From positions 1 through 39,468 of the forward strand of contig JACMRH010000315.1 in assembly GCA_014376535.1 (NCBI GenBank): 39,468 bases of DNA, in the 5' to 3' direction. Below, one piece after another: positions 25,249-34,700 of the stretch. A program made the translations under genes and the position numbers. The stretch comes from Cytophagales bacterium. Its GTDB lineage: Bacteria; Bacteroidota; Bacteroidia; Cytophagales; UBA9547. Within the stretch, counting starts at the first letter, position 1, and the number at the start of each line of letters is the position of its first letter. The notes under the pieces were generated by a model. It saw only the letters and a program-made list of their open reading frames with translations. It had not been told where the DNA came from and searched no databases.

Positions 25249-25578
25249 TTAAGCTTGTGATTTAAATGTTGCAAAGTGCACATCTTTCACATTAAGCATT
25301 GATTCGTATAATTTCAGGTTGTTTAAAGAATAGTAAATATTTTTACCATCTCTTCTTATTTTAAGAATTCCAAGATTTCTCATTCCACTTAAGTGATGTG
25401 AAACAAGAGATTGCTCACATTTTACTTTACGACAAATATCGTTTACGTTCATCTCTCCATTTTTGTACAAAAGGTGAAGAACAGTAATACGTGTTTTGTT
25501 AGCTACCGCCTTGAAAACTATGGTAAGTTTCAACGCTTCTTCCGATTCAGCTACACTTAATTGGGCAGTGGTTTTCAT
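25249..25578 (-). CDS. ArsR-family winged-helix transcriptional regulator
   Basis: A 109-aa repressor of ArsR/SmtB form: helix KLTIVFKAVANKTRITVLHLLYKNGEMNVNDICRKV, recognition region CEQSLVSHHLSGMRNLGILKIRRDGKNIYYSL. The alpha-3 metal-box ELCVCDL of arsenic sensors is absent; only scattered cysteines (ICRKVKCE) are present, so the ligand may be thiol-reactive, metal, or none. Single-domain members are homodimers that bind operators. It is transcribed alone, and no obvious target gene is adjacent apart from the divergently arranged flanks. Confidence 0.9.
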   Translation of the reverse strand: MKTTAQLSVAESEEALKLTIVFKAVANKTRITVLHLLYKNGEMNVNDICRKVKCEQSLVSHHLSGMRNLGILKIRRDGKNIYYSLNNLKLYESMLNVKDVHFATFKSQA

Positions 25579-25621
25579 TTTATTTGTTTTATGTGGGTAA
25601 ACTATTTGTAAAATAACCTTA

Positions 25622-25629
25622 CAAAGATA
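25622..25629 (-). promoter_or_regulatory. -7 element of the ArsR gene promoter
   Basis: The minus strand reads TATCTTTG, an exact TAnnTTTG match, 43 bases upstream of the ArsR start. No convincing TTG is seen at the -33 distance. The 285-base gap (25579-25863) beyond it is extremely AT-rich and holds no gene that I can see. Confidence 0.42.
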
Positions 25630-25863
25630 AATACTTGATTTTAAATCTTTTCATAGTTAACAACTCAATTAAAGGTTTTTAATTAGAGGTTAACCCTTAT
25701 TTTATATTTTTTTATTGTTTTTAAGATTTAAATCACTTTATTTTTTATGCTTGTAGTAAATTATTTAAGATATTAAGTTAATATATAATTATTTATTATA
25801 CAGTATATTACATAACGCAATTATCTTATATTTTTATAATTGAAATTGTATAATATATTAAAC

Positions 25864-26979
25864 TTAATTTATTGAAAAAGGTTGTGGACTAAAACATAAA
25901 AAAAACACTACAAGAGAAAACCATCCCAATAATTTTCTTGTATTATCAATTTTTACTACTTCTGCTTGTGGGTGGTTCACTCCAAGGAACCTTCCAATTA
26001 CAAATCCGAAAAACAACCAATTGTGGTATCCTTCAACAGAAGGAAATAATAGAACCAGTAAGAATTGTAAACTAGCGATTACCACTGCAGCTAATAGCCT
26101 GTTTTTTTTGTCTTCAAAAGAACTATTCAATGCCGAGTAGAGGAAAAGAAGATATAAAGGAAGGGTAATAATCATTTCTTCAAATAGGATTAGAGGATTT
26201 AAAATTCCAATTCCAGCAAAAGAGATAAATAATATAAATAGGCCTTTAGAGATAAGAGCATGCTTTTTATGTCCAACCAATCCATATAAAATATGACCAC
26301 CATCTAATTGTCCTATAGGCAACAGGTTCATTGATGTAAAAAACAATGAAAGATAGCCTGCAAATAATATGGGGTGGTGCATTAATTCATAATGCGGTGG
26401 GATCAAGGAAGGATCAGCCACAAATTTTTCAAATAAGGTGAACAATAAATTATCTCCTAAATAGATTACTTCCCAGTTTGATGGTAATTTGTTTACATAA
26501 TCATGACCATATTGAAGAAACTCAGGAAAAATGGTAAAAATATATTCTTTAGATGGCAGGTGAGTAAACCCGTAAAATAAGACAATAAGTGCTGCAACAA
26601 AACCAGCCAAAGGTCCTGCGATTCCAATATCAAAATATTGTTTGTTTGTTAAATCTCTGGTTTTGATCCTTATAAATGCTCCCATTGTTCCAATACTGAG
26701 AAACAGACCTGTCCAGAATGGGATATAATATGGTAATGAAACATCCACTTTATGTTTTTTGGCGACGAAATAATGACCAAATTCATGAACAGTTAAAATA
26801 CCAAGAAATGGTATGGAAAAATACAATCCTTTTAAGATTTTATCCCAGTTAAGCCATTGGACGCTGTTATCAAAAATTAACCTGCCAAACTGCCATTCAG
26901 TTCCAGCAAGAGTAGTAGTAATAATTGTGACAATAAATAGGGATAATTGAATTATAAGAGTTTTGGTTTCTTGTTTCAT
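25864..26979 (-). CDS. Site-2 protease family (M50) intramembrane metalloprotease
   Basis: A 371-aa multi-pass protein with the zinc-binding HEFGH motif (His65, Glu66, His69) inside a membrane segment and the third ligand in the conserved LDGGHILYG (about residue 225). GPLAGFVAALIVLFYG and SIGTMGAFIRIKTR are further family motifs. No PDZ domain is visible, in contrast to RseP. Such proteases cleave single-pass membrane proteins, for example anti-sigma factors. An RskA-like anti-sigma factor is encoded about 8 kb away but no link is shown. A TACTTTTG -7 element (26994-27001) lies just upstream. Confidence 0.9.
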   Translation of the reverse strand: MKQETKTLIIQLSLFIVTIITTTLAGTEWQFGRLIFDNSVQWLNWDKILKGLYFSIPFLGILTVHEFGHYFVAKKHKVDVSLPYYIPFWTGLFLSIGTMGAFIRIKTRDLTNKQYFDIGIAGPLAGFVAALIVLFYGFTHLPSKEYIFTIFPEFLQYGHDYVNKLPSNWEVIYLGDNLLFTLFEKFVADPSLIPPHYELMHHPILFAGYLSLFFTSMNLLPIGQLDGGHILYGLVGHKKHALISKGLFILFISFAGIGILNPLILFEEMIITLPLYLLFLYSALNSSFEDKKNRLLAAVVIASLQFLLVLLFPSVEGYHNWLFFGFVIGRFLGVNHPQAEVVKIDNTRKLLGWFSLVVFFLCFSPQPFSIN

Positions 26980-26993
26980 TCCTGGAATTTCAA

Positions 26994-27001
26994 CAAAAGT
27001 A
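26994..27001 (-). promoter_or_regulatory. -7 element of the site-2 protease promoter
   Basis: TACTTTTG on the minus strand matches TAnnTTTG and ends 14 bases before the ATG, predicting a very short leader. No clear -33 TTG was seen. Confidence 0.42.
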
Positions 27002-27133
27002 CTATCTCATTAGTATTTTAACTATTCTTAAATAATTTACGGGTAATTACCTAATTTCGTAAATTACATGTCGTCAACTTAGCCTTTGACACACTCCCGT
27101 GCCATATTTAGAATTAAGTGTTAAAGAATTTTC

Positions 27134-29773
27134 ATGATAAACGTTGAAAAGGAGAGGGTTTTAAGGGCCAAGAGAAATAGAGAGTGGAAGAAATGGGGTC
27201 CTTATATATCTGAACGTCAGTGGGGTACCGTCCGGGAAGATTATAGTTTATATGGTACTGCCTGGGAATATTTTCCTCATGACCATGCAAGAAGCAGGGC
27301 TTATCGATGGGGTGAAGACGGGATTATGGGTATTTGCGATTCCATGCAATACTTATGTTTTGCTGTTGGAATGTGGAATGGTAAAGATGCCCTCATTAAA
27401 GAAAGGCTATTTGGTCTTACCGGCAATCAGGGTAACCATGGAGAGGATGTGAAGGAGTATTATTACTACCTGGATTCCACACCTACTCATTCTTACATGA
27501 AGATGTTGTATAAATATCCTCAAAAAGAATATCCCTACGACGAAATAGTTAAAGAAAATGCAAAACGTGGACGAAAAGATCCTGAGTATGATCTAATTGA
27601 TACAGGGGTATTTGACGGCAACAAATACTTCGATGTTTATACTGAATATGCAAAAGAAGATGCGGAAGACATTTGCATTAAAATAACTGTAATTAACAGG
27701 GGGCCTGATAAGAGTACAATCCATTTACTTCCAACTGTTTGGTTTAGAAATATTTGGGCCTGGTCACAGGATACATATAGGCCTGGAATGCAGGCAAGTA
27801 AAAATACGGGAGTAGTAAATATTGAACATAAAGATCTTGGTGGGTATAATCTTTATTACGAGGGAAAGCCTGACCTTTTATTCTGTGAAAACGATACTAA
27901 CCATGTACGAATCTATGGACATAAGAAAAATGCCGGATATGTAAAAGATGGTGTAAATAACTATTTGATAGATGGTGAAAAAGCCGCTGTAAATCCTGCA
28001 TTAAAAGGGACTAAATGTACTTTACATTATAAACTGACAATTCCCGCCGGAGAGCAGAAAACTATTCATATCAGGATGTCTGATAAATCTATAGTTGAGC
28101 CTTTTGAAGAGTTTAATCAGGTAATGTCTGCCCGGAAATTGGAGTGCGACATTTACTATGATGAGCTTCAGAAAAATATAACTTCAGAAGACGAGCGTAA
28201 TATTATGCGCCAGGCATTAGCGGGCATGCTAATAACCAAGCAGTTCTATTTTTATGATGTAGATGTTTGGATTAAAGGCGACGCATTATCTGCTCCGCCA
28301 ACAGAAAGGGTGTATGGAAGAAATACACATTGGAAGCATATTAAAAACATGGAAATTATTTCCATGCCAGATAAATGGGAATATCCATGGTATGCAGCCT
28401 GGGATTTAGCATTTCATTGCATCCCTTTAGCTATTGTCGATGCTGATTATGCAAAAAGACAGTTGATTCTGTTTTTAAGAGAATGGTATATGCACCCAAA
28501 CGGGCAGATACCAGCCTATGAGTGGCATTTTGGAGATGTAAATCCACCCGTTCATGCCTGGGCGTGCTGGAGGGTCTATGAAATTGAAAAAGACCAGAAT
28601 AAAGGAATTGGCGATGTAAATTTCCTCGAAAGGGTATTTCATAAATTGCTTTTAAACTTCACCTGGTGGGTGAATAGGAAAGATAGCGAAGGAAAAAACA
28701 TTTTTGAAGGTGGATTTCTTGGTTTAGATAATATTGGAGTTTTTGATAGAAGTCATGCTTTGCCAAAAGGTGGAAGACTTGAGCAGGCCGATGCAACAGG
28801 CTGGATGGCTATGTATTCTCTTAACATGCTCCGAATCTCAATTGAATTAGCGAAATTCAATTCAGCCTATGAAGATGTAGCATCAAAATTCCTTGAACAC
28901 TTTTTACTGATTGCAGGTGCTATAGCCAACTTCAGCGGAAGTGATTTGAATTTATGGGACGAAAAGGACGACTTTTTCTATGATGTGCTTCACACAGCAG
29001 ATGCTGGATTGCAACATTTGAAAATACGGTCCATGGTAGGACTAATACCTTTGTATGCTATCGAAACACTTGAACCTGAAGTTTTGGATCGACTCCCTCA
29101 TTTCAAACGTCGAATGGAATGGTTTTTCAGTTATAGACCTGAATATAAGCAACTTATCTCCATGTGGAAAAGGCCTGGTTCAGGCATCAGACGAAGATTT
29201 TCCGTTTTAAAAGGTACCAGGTTGATAAAGGTTTTGAAAAGAATGCTAGATGAATCTGAATTTCTGGGTGAATATGGAATAAGGGCTTTATCAAAATATC
29301 ACAAAGAAAATCCTTATACTTTTGAGACAGAACATGAAAAACTAACAGTAAGTTATCAACCGGCAGAATCTGATTCCGGAATGTTTGGAGGTAATTCTAA
29401 TTGGAGAGGTCCAATATGGTTTCCAGTTAATTACTTATTGATAGAGTCATTATACAAGTTCCATAACTATTATGGTGATGAATTTACAATTGAACATCCC
29501 ACAGGTTCTGGTAAAATGATGTCCTTGAAAGAAGTTGCAGATGAATTGAGTAACAGACTTATTAATATATTTAAAAAGGATTCAAAAGGAAACAGACCAG
29601 TTTACGGCACAAGAGAAAAAACTCAAACTGACCCTCATTTCAAAGACCATATTTTATTTTATGAATTCTTTAACGGTGATACTGGGGAAGGGGTAGGAGC
29701 AAGTCACCAAACGGGCTGGACTGGATTAGTGGCAGATCTGATATTTAAAAAGTACAACAATAAATATTATTAG
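27134..29773 (+). CDS. GH63-like glucosidase
   Basis: An 879-aa protein of the MGH1/GH63-type (alpha/alpha)6 barrel family. The N-terminal half is beta-rich (about 1-340; starts RVLRAKRNREWKKWGPYISERQWGTVREDY, a family signature). The catalytic barrel follows, with YPWYAAWDLAFHCIPLA (candidate general acid Asp424), GQIPAYEWHFGDVNPPVHAWA, EQADATGWMAMYSLNM, NWRGPIWFPVNYLL and the C-terminal SHQTGWTGLVADL. No signal peptide is present, so it is cytoplasmic. Relatives hydrolyse alpha-glucosidic bonds, but the natural substrate of this roughly 880-aa bacterial group is not established. It is a single gene closed by a strong terminator. Confidence 0.87.
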   Translation: MINVEKERVLRAKRNREWKKWGPYISERQWGTVREDYSLYGTAWEYFPHDHARSRAYRWGEDGIMGICDSMQYLCFAVGMWNGKDALIKERLFGLTGNQGNHGEDVKEYYYYLDSTPTHSYMKMLYKYPQKEYPYDEIVKENAKRGRKDPEYDLIDTGVFDGNKYFDVYTEYAKEDAEDICIKITVINRGPDKSTIHLLPTVWFRNIWAWSQDTYRPGMQASKNTGVVNIEHKDLGGYNLYYEGKPDLLFCENDTNHVRIYGHKKNAGYVKDGVNNYLIDGEKAAVNPALKGTKCTLHYKLTIPAGEQKTIHIRMSDKSIVEPFEEFNQVMSARKLECDIYYDELQKNITSEDERNIMRQALAGMLITKQFYFYDVDVWIKGDALSAPPTERVYGRNTHWKHIKNMEIISMPDKWEYPWYAAWDLAFHCIPLAIVDADYAKRQLILFLREWYMHPNGQIPAYEWHFGDVNPPVHAWACWRVYEIEKDQNKGIGDVNFLERVFHKLLLNFTWWVNRKDSEGKNIFEGGFLGLDNIGVFDRSHALPKGGRLEQADATGWMAMYSLNMLRISIELAKFNSAYEDVASKFLEHFLLIAGAIANFSGSDLNLWDEKDDFFYDVLHTADAGLQHLKIRSMVGLIPLYAIETLEPEVLDRLPHFKRRMEWFFSYRPEYKQLISMWKRPGSGIRRRFSVLKGTRLIKVLKRMLDESEFLGEYGIRALSKYHKENPYTFETEHEKLTVSYQPAESDSGMFGGNSNWRGPIWFPVNYLLIESLYKFHNYYGDEFTIEHPTGSGKMMSLKEVADELSNRLINIFKKDSKGNRPVYGTREKTQTDPHFKDHILFYEFFNGDTGEGVGASHQTGWTGLVADLIFKKYNNKYY

Positions 29774-29792
29774 AATTAGTTATTTAAAAACG

Positions 29793-29822
29793 AAAGCGTG
29801 GCATTTGACACGCTTTTTTTTT
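29793..29822 (+). terminator. Rho-independent terminator after the glucosidase gene
   Basis: Stem AAAGCGTG / CACGCTTT with an 8-base loop and a T tract of nine begins 20 bases after the stop codon. Confidence 0.9.
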
Positions 29823-29912
29823 GAGAATTAATCGAACATTTGAATCTAAGAGTGCTTAAATATTTAAAATAATTTGTAATTTAAATAAGTTAACATACTA
29901 AAGTAACTTCAC

Positions 29913-30329
29913 ATGTCTAACCAAAGATATCCAATTCCACCGTTTACCTTAGAAACTGCAAAGCAAAAAGTTCAGGCCGCAGAAGATGCCTGGAATTCTA
30001 AAGATGCAGATAGAGTGAGCCTTGCATATACCTTTGATACTGAATGGCGTAACCGATCTGAATTTCTAAAAGGCCGCGAAGAAGTTAAAGCCTTTCTAAT
30101 TCGTAAATGGGACAGAGAGCAGGATTATAAGCTTAAAAAAGAATTGTGGACCTTTTCTGAAAACAGAATTGGAGTAAGATTTGAATATGAATGGCATGAC
30201 CATTCAGGCCAATGGTTTAGGTCTTACGGAAATGAAATGTGGGAATTCGACGAAAACGGATATATGGACAAACGATATGCCAGTATAAATGATTTGGCCA
30301 TAAAGGAAGTAGATAGAAGGGTGTTTTAG
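29913..30329 (+). CDS. DUF1348 (NTF2-like) protein
   Basis: A 138-aa soluble protein of the DUF1348 group in the NTF2/SnoaL fold: [92 protein letters not shown], and [11 protein letters not shown]. The cone-like fold usually binds a small hydrophobic ligand, and some members are enzymes. No biochemical function is established for DUF1348. It is encoded alone. Confidence 0.85.
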   Translation: MSNQRYPIPPFTLETAKQKVQAAEDAWNSKDADRVSLAYTFDTEWRNRSEFLKGREEVKAFLIRKWDREQDYKLKKELWTFSENRIGVRFEYEWHDHSGQWFRSYGNEMWEFDENGYMDKRYASINDLAIKEVDRRVF

Positions 30330-30431
30330 GCAGAAGGGTAATGGCTTTTAGGTAATAGCAAATACTAGACAATTGCTTTTTGTTATTTATGGAGTAATAC
30401 TAAAGATATTCATCTTCCAGGCTGTATTCGC

Positions 30432-30459
30432 AACTCACAACCCAAAACTCACAACTGAA
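30432..30459 (+). repeat. Heptanucleotide array AACTCAC, four units
   Basis: Units AACTCAC, AACCCAA, AACTCAC, AACTGAA fill 28 bases and end exactly one base before the stop codon of the convergent AraC gene. The rest of the 130-base gap (30330-30459) has no gene. Confidence 0.8.
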
Positions 30460-31386
30460 TTAGATATTCATTAAAGATTCACGTCTTCTCATTTTGCCAG
30501 CAGGAATCCCGAACATCATTTTGAAGCGACGGCAGAAATAGGCAGTGTCTTTGTAACCAACCTGTTTGCCAATTTCCCTGATGCTGTATTTGGTGGTTCT
30601 CAATAAATGAACTGCCATCTCCATTCTTTGATATTCTATATAATCCTGAGGATTTATTCCAGTCAGCATTTTAAAGTACTGTCCTACATAATCTTCAGAA
30701 ACATTTGCCACATCAGCTAATACAGCGTTTGACAAATCGCCACTCAAATGGTTTTTGATAAAAGTAAAAATGTCAATAAGACGAGGATCTTTGAAATAAT
30801 TACTGTTGGTTGCAAGCTGTTCTACAAATAAACGTTTGTCAAGAATAAACCTGATAATCTCAATCACAATCATTTCAGCAAAAAGCTTGATAAAGCGTTC
30901 TTTACCAACTTTATTGCCCATATTTTCTGTAATTAGGTCAATTATAAGTTGCGCTAATTTTTCGTCTCCTTGGACAACAAATGGAGGAATATCAAGTGAA
31001 GTGAAAAAGTTAACAGAATCAAATACTTTAGCTTCAAGACTTAGGTATGTGTAGCTTTCCTGATCCTGCCCAACAATTAATTGTGGGTTCCTGTTTGTAT
31101 TTATGTATTTTTCTTTGTTATTAATGAAATCTTCATTTTTCAATTTAATAGTTGTTCCGCTTCCATAAGTTATAGGAACCAGTTTACCTGCTGGAATGAA
31201 AAGAACATCACCTTCTTTTACTTTTTCACTTTCTTTACCAAAAGTTATTTCACCTTTATGTAATAAAACGACAAGATTTTCAACATCATAAAAGTTTTCT
31301 ATTGTGTGGGTCTTTAAAATTTTAATATTTTTAGATCTTAAGTACCTAACACTTAGCGATTCAATTATTTTATTGTAGTCTTCCAT
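30460..31386 (-). CDS. AraC-family transcriptional regulator
   Basis: A 308-aa regulator with a cupin-like N-terminal sensor region (about 30-110: VVLLHKGEITFGK, EGDVLFIPAGKLVPITY), a helical middle and a C-terminal double helix-turn-helix (about 205-305: LADVANVSEDYVGQYFKMLTGINPQDYIEYQRMEMAVHLL, then SIREIGKQVGYKDTAYFCRRFKMMFGIPAGKMRR). It is soluble. The ligand and targets are unknown. The gene is divergent from secA across 364 bases. Confidence 0.9.
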   Translation of the reverse strand: MEDYNKIIESLSVRYLRSKNIKILKTHTIENFYDVENLVVLLHKGEITFGKESEKVKEGDVLFIPAGKLVPITYGSGTTIKLKNEDFINNKEKYINTNRNPQLIVGQDQESYTYLSLEAKVFDSVNFFTSLDIPPFVVQGDEKLAQLIIDLITENMGNKVGKERFIKLFAEMIVIEIIRFILDKRLFVEQLATNSNYFKDPRLIDIFTFIKNHLSGDLSNAVLADVANVSEDYVGQYFKMLTGINPQDYIEYQRMEMAVHLLRTTKYSIREIGKQVGYKDTAYFCRRFKMMFGIPAGKMRRRESLMNI

Positions 31387-31447
31387 TTTAAAATACTATT
31401 TAGCTGTTGTATAGATAATTTAGGTTTAGGCAGTTATCCATATATTA

Positions 31448-31455
31448 CAAATATA
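31448..31455 (-). promoter_or_regulatory. -7 element of the AraC-family gene promoter
   Basis: TATATTTG on the minus strand matches TAnnTTTG, 61 bases upstream of the start codon. No -33 TTG at ideal spacing was seen. Confidence 0.42.
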
Positions 31456-31719
31456 TTTAAACGAAATTGGAATAAAAAAGGAAATTGCATTATTTTTATT
31501 TGAAAAGGTAATATGATTTTGTTTGTTTTTTTAATCTTTACTAAAATTCGTTTTTTGTATCTAAGAATAGTTAAATTCTTATCTAAAAACAACATCATAA
31601 TTCTCATTTAAAAATTCCTCATTCAATCATTCTTAAGTATTTCGAAGGAATTTTTGCTCAATAATTAAGAATTCTCTTCACATACAGGTAAAAATCTTAC
31701 CCAAAACCGAATTATAGAT

Positions 31720-31728
31720 TAAATTTGC
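31720..31728 (+). promoter_or_regulatory. -7 element of the secA promoter
   Basis: TAAATTTGC matches TAnnTTTG plus the frequent trailing C and lies 22 bases before the secA ATG. Confidence 0.5.
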
Positions 31729-31750
31729 AATCCTTTTCAGATCTACAAAA

Positions 31751-34700
31751 ATGTTAAAAATTATTACAGGCGGAATAGCCAAGCTGTTTGGATCTAAGTC
31801 AGACAGAGATATCAAAGAAGTGTTGCCAATTGTTGAAAAAGTAAAAGCTGAGTATGCGAAACTTCAGTCTATAAGTGATGATGAGTTAAGAAATCAAACA
31901 GCCATTATCAAAGGGATAATCAGCCAAAAATTATCTGTAATTGACAATAGATTATTAGAATTAAAAAACAAGCTTGACGATTCTAAATTAGATGTAGCGG
32001 CAAAAGAGGCAATTTTTAGTGAAACTGATAAGTTAGAAATTGACAGAAATAAACAACTTGAAGTAGTGTTAATGGAAGTTTTGCCGCTTGCTTTTGCAAC
32101 TGTAAAAGAAACTGCAAAGCGATGGAAGGAAAACCATAAACTGACAGTAAAAACTACAGATCACGATAAATATATCGCAGGAAGAAGAACTGGTGTTGAA
32201 ATAATTGGAGATACCGCTATTTGGCACAATAAGTGGAAAGCAACCAGTACTGAAGTGACCTGGGATATGGTGCATTATGATGTTCAAATACTTGGTGGAG
32301 TTGTACTTCATCAGGGGAAAATTTCTGAAATGGCTACAGGAGAGGGAAAAACTCTTGTTGCTACTTTACCTGCCTTTTTAAATGCCTTAGCCAGCCGTGG
32401 TGTTCACATTGTAACTGTAAATGACTACCTGGCCAAACGAGACAGCGAATGGATGGGTCCGCTGTTTGAATTCCATGGTTTGAAAGTGGATTGTATAGAC
32501 AAGCATGAACCTAATACTCAAGAAAGGAAAAACGCTTATCTGGCTGATATAACTTACGGTACCAATAATGAGTTTGGCTTTGATTATTTGAGAGATAACA
32601 TGGCTAAAAGTGTTGAAGAACTCGTTCAACGTAAACACCATTATGCCATGGTGGATGAGGTTGACTCAGTTTTAATAGATGACGCACGTACACCTTTAAT
32701 AATTGCCGGACCTGTACCGAAAGGAGATGAGCACGAGTTTTATGATTTGAAACCCCGAGTTTTAAAACTTGTGGATGCACAAAAAAAACTAACAGCAGAT
32801 TATTTAAACGCAGCAAAAAAAGGTCTGACAGAAAAATCTGATGATAAAGAAGCTGCGTTATCATTATTCAGATCTTATCGTGGATTGCCTAAAAGCAAGC
32901 CTCTCATTAAGTATTTAAGTGAAGGCGGCGTAAAAGTTACTTTACAGAAAACTGAAAATTTCTATCTCCAGGACAATTCAAAGGAAATGCCAAAAGCTGA
33001 TGAACCTTTGTATTTTACCATTGATGAAAAGCACAATAGCATTGAATTAACTGACAAAGGAATTGATTTAATCACCAATGAAGGTGAAGATCCTCATTTC
33101 TTTATTCTCCCTGACTTATCAACCTCACTTGCTAAAGTAGAGAAAGACATGTCCTTGAATACAGAACAGAAATTCGAAAAGAAAGAACAAGTTATTGCAG
33201 ACTACACTATTAAAACCCAAAGGATCCACACAGTTCAGCAATTATTAAAAGCCTATACATTATTTGAGAAGGATGTCGAATACATAGTTGTAGACAATAA
33301 AGTAAAGATTGTTGATGAGCAGACAGGTCGTGTTATGGAAGGTCGTCGTTATTCAGATGGACTGCACCAGGCTATTGAGGCGAAAGAAAATGTAAAAATT
33401 GAAGACGCTACTCAAACCTATGCTACAGTAACTTTGCAGAATTATTTCAGGATGTACCACAAACTGGCTGGTATGACAGGTACTGCAGAGACTGAAGCTG
33501 GTGAATTCTGGGAAATTTATAAGCTTGATGTAGTTGTAATCCCAACTAACACAAAAGCGTCTAGAAAAGATGAACAGGACAAGGTTTTCAGGACAACGAG
33601 AGAGAAGTTTAATGCTGTCGCTGAAGAAATAGTTGAATTAACAGGAAAAGGAAGACCTGTTCTTGTTGGAACTACTTCTGTTGAAATTTCAGAGCTTTTA
33701 AGCCGTATGTTAAAAATGCGGAATATTAAGCATAACGTGCTGAATGCCAAGCAACATCAGAAAGAAGCAGATATTGTAGCAGAAGCTGGAAAACCCGGAA
33801 CTGTCACTATTGCAACTAACATGGCTGGACGTGGTACAGACATAAAGTTAACTCCTGAGTCAAGAGCTGCCGGTGGACTTGCCATTATAGGGACAGAAAG
33901 ACATGAATCAAGAAGGGTAGACAGACAGTTAAGAGGTCGTTCTGGTCGTCAGGGAGATCCGGGAACAAGTCAGTTCTTTGTTTCTCTTGAGGATAACTTA
34001 ATGAGGCTTTTTGGTTCAGAAAGAATTGCCAGTCTGATGGTTAGAATGGGTATTGAGGATGGAGAAGTGATTCAGCATAGTATGGTGACTAACTCTATTG
34101 AACGTGCCCAGAAAAAAGTTGAAGAGAACAACTTTGGAATGCGTAAGCGTTTGCTTGAGTATGACGACGTGATGAATTCTCAACGTGAAGTTGTGTACAG
34201 AAGAAGAAGAAATGCACTTTATGGTGACAGGTTGCAAATTGATGTTCTGAACATGATCTATGATTCCTGTGAAAACATCATTGCATCTTATCATGCAGGA
34301 GGGAAAGGGGAGTATGAGGCAATGTTGCTTAATACTATTACTATACTGGGTGTGGAACCTCCTTTTTCAGAAGAAGAATTTGTTAAATTCAAAGCTGATC
34401 AGTTAACTGAAAAATTATACAGTGCAGCTTTAGAACATTATAATCATAAAAACAAGAATCTAATAGACCACACATTTCCTCTTTTTAAAGATTTGTATAA
34501 TCACAGAAGAGATGTAATTGAAAATGTAGTGATTCCGGTAGGAGATGGGATAAAACAGATGAACATTGTAACTCCTCTGATTAAAACTCATGATACTGAT
34601 GGTAAGGAGTTAATTACAAATATTGAAAAGTATTCAAGTTTAGCATTTATTGACGATGCCTGGAAAGAGCATTTAAGAGATATGGATGATTTGAAACAGT

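Larger units (their letters stand above)
31387..31750. other. 364-base AT-rich divergent intergenic region (araC-type gene / secA)
   Basis: No coding character on either strand. It contains the -7 elements of both flanking genes and a 10-bp inverted repeat AAAAATTCCT / AGGAATTTTT (31610-31619 and 31646-31655) with a 26-base loop, which lies upstream of the secA promoter and has no clear function. Confidence 0.5.

Noticed and set aside
31610-31655. Inverted repeat upstream of secA as an attenuator or terminator
   Set aside because: It lies upstream of the predicted secA promoter, has a 26-base loop and is AT-rich, so chance is a fair explanation.
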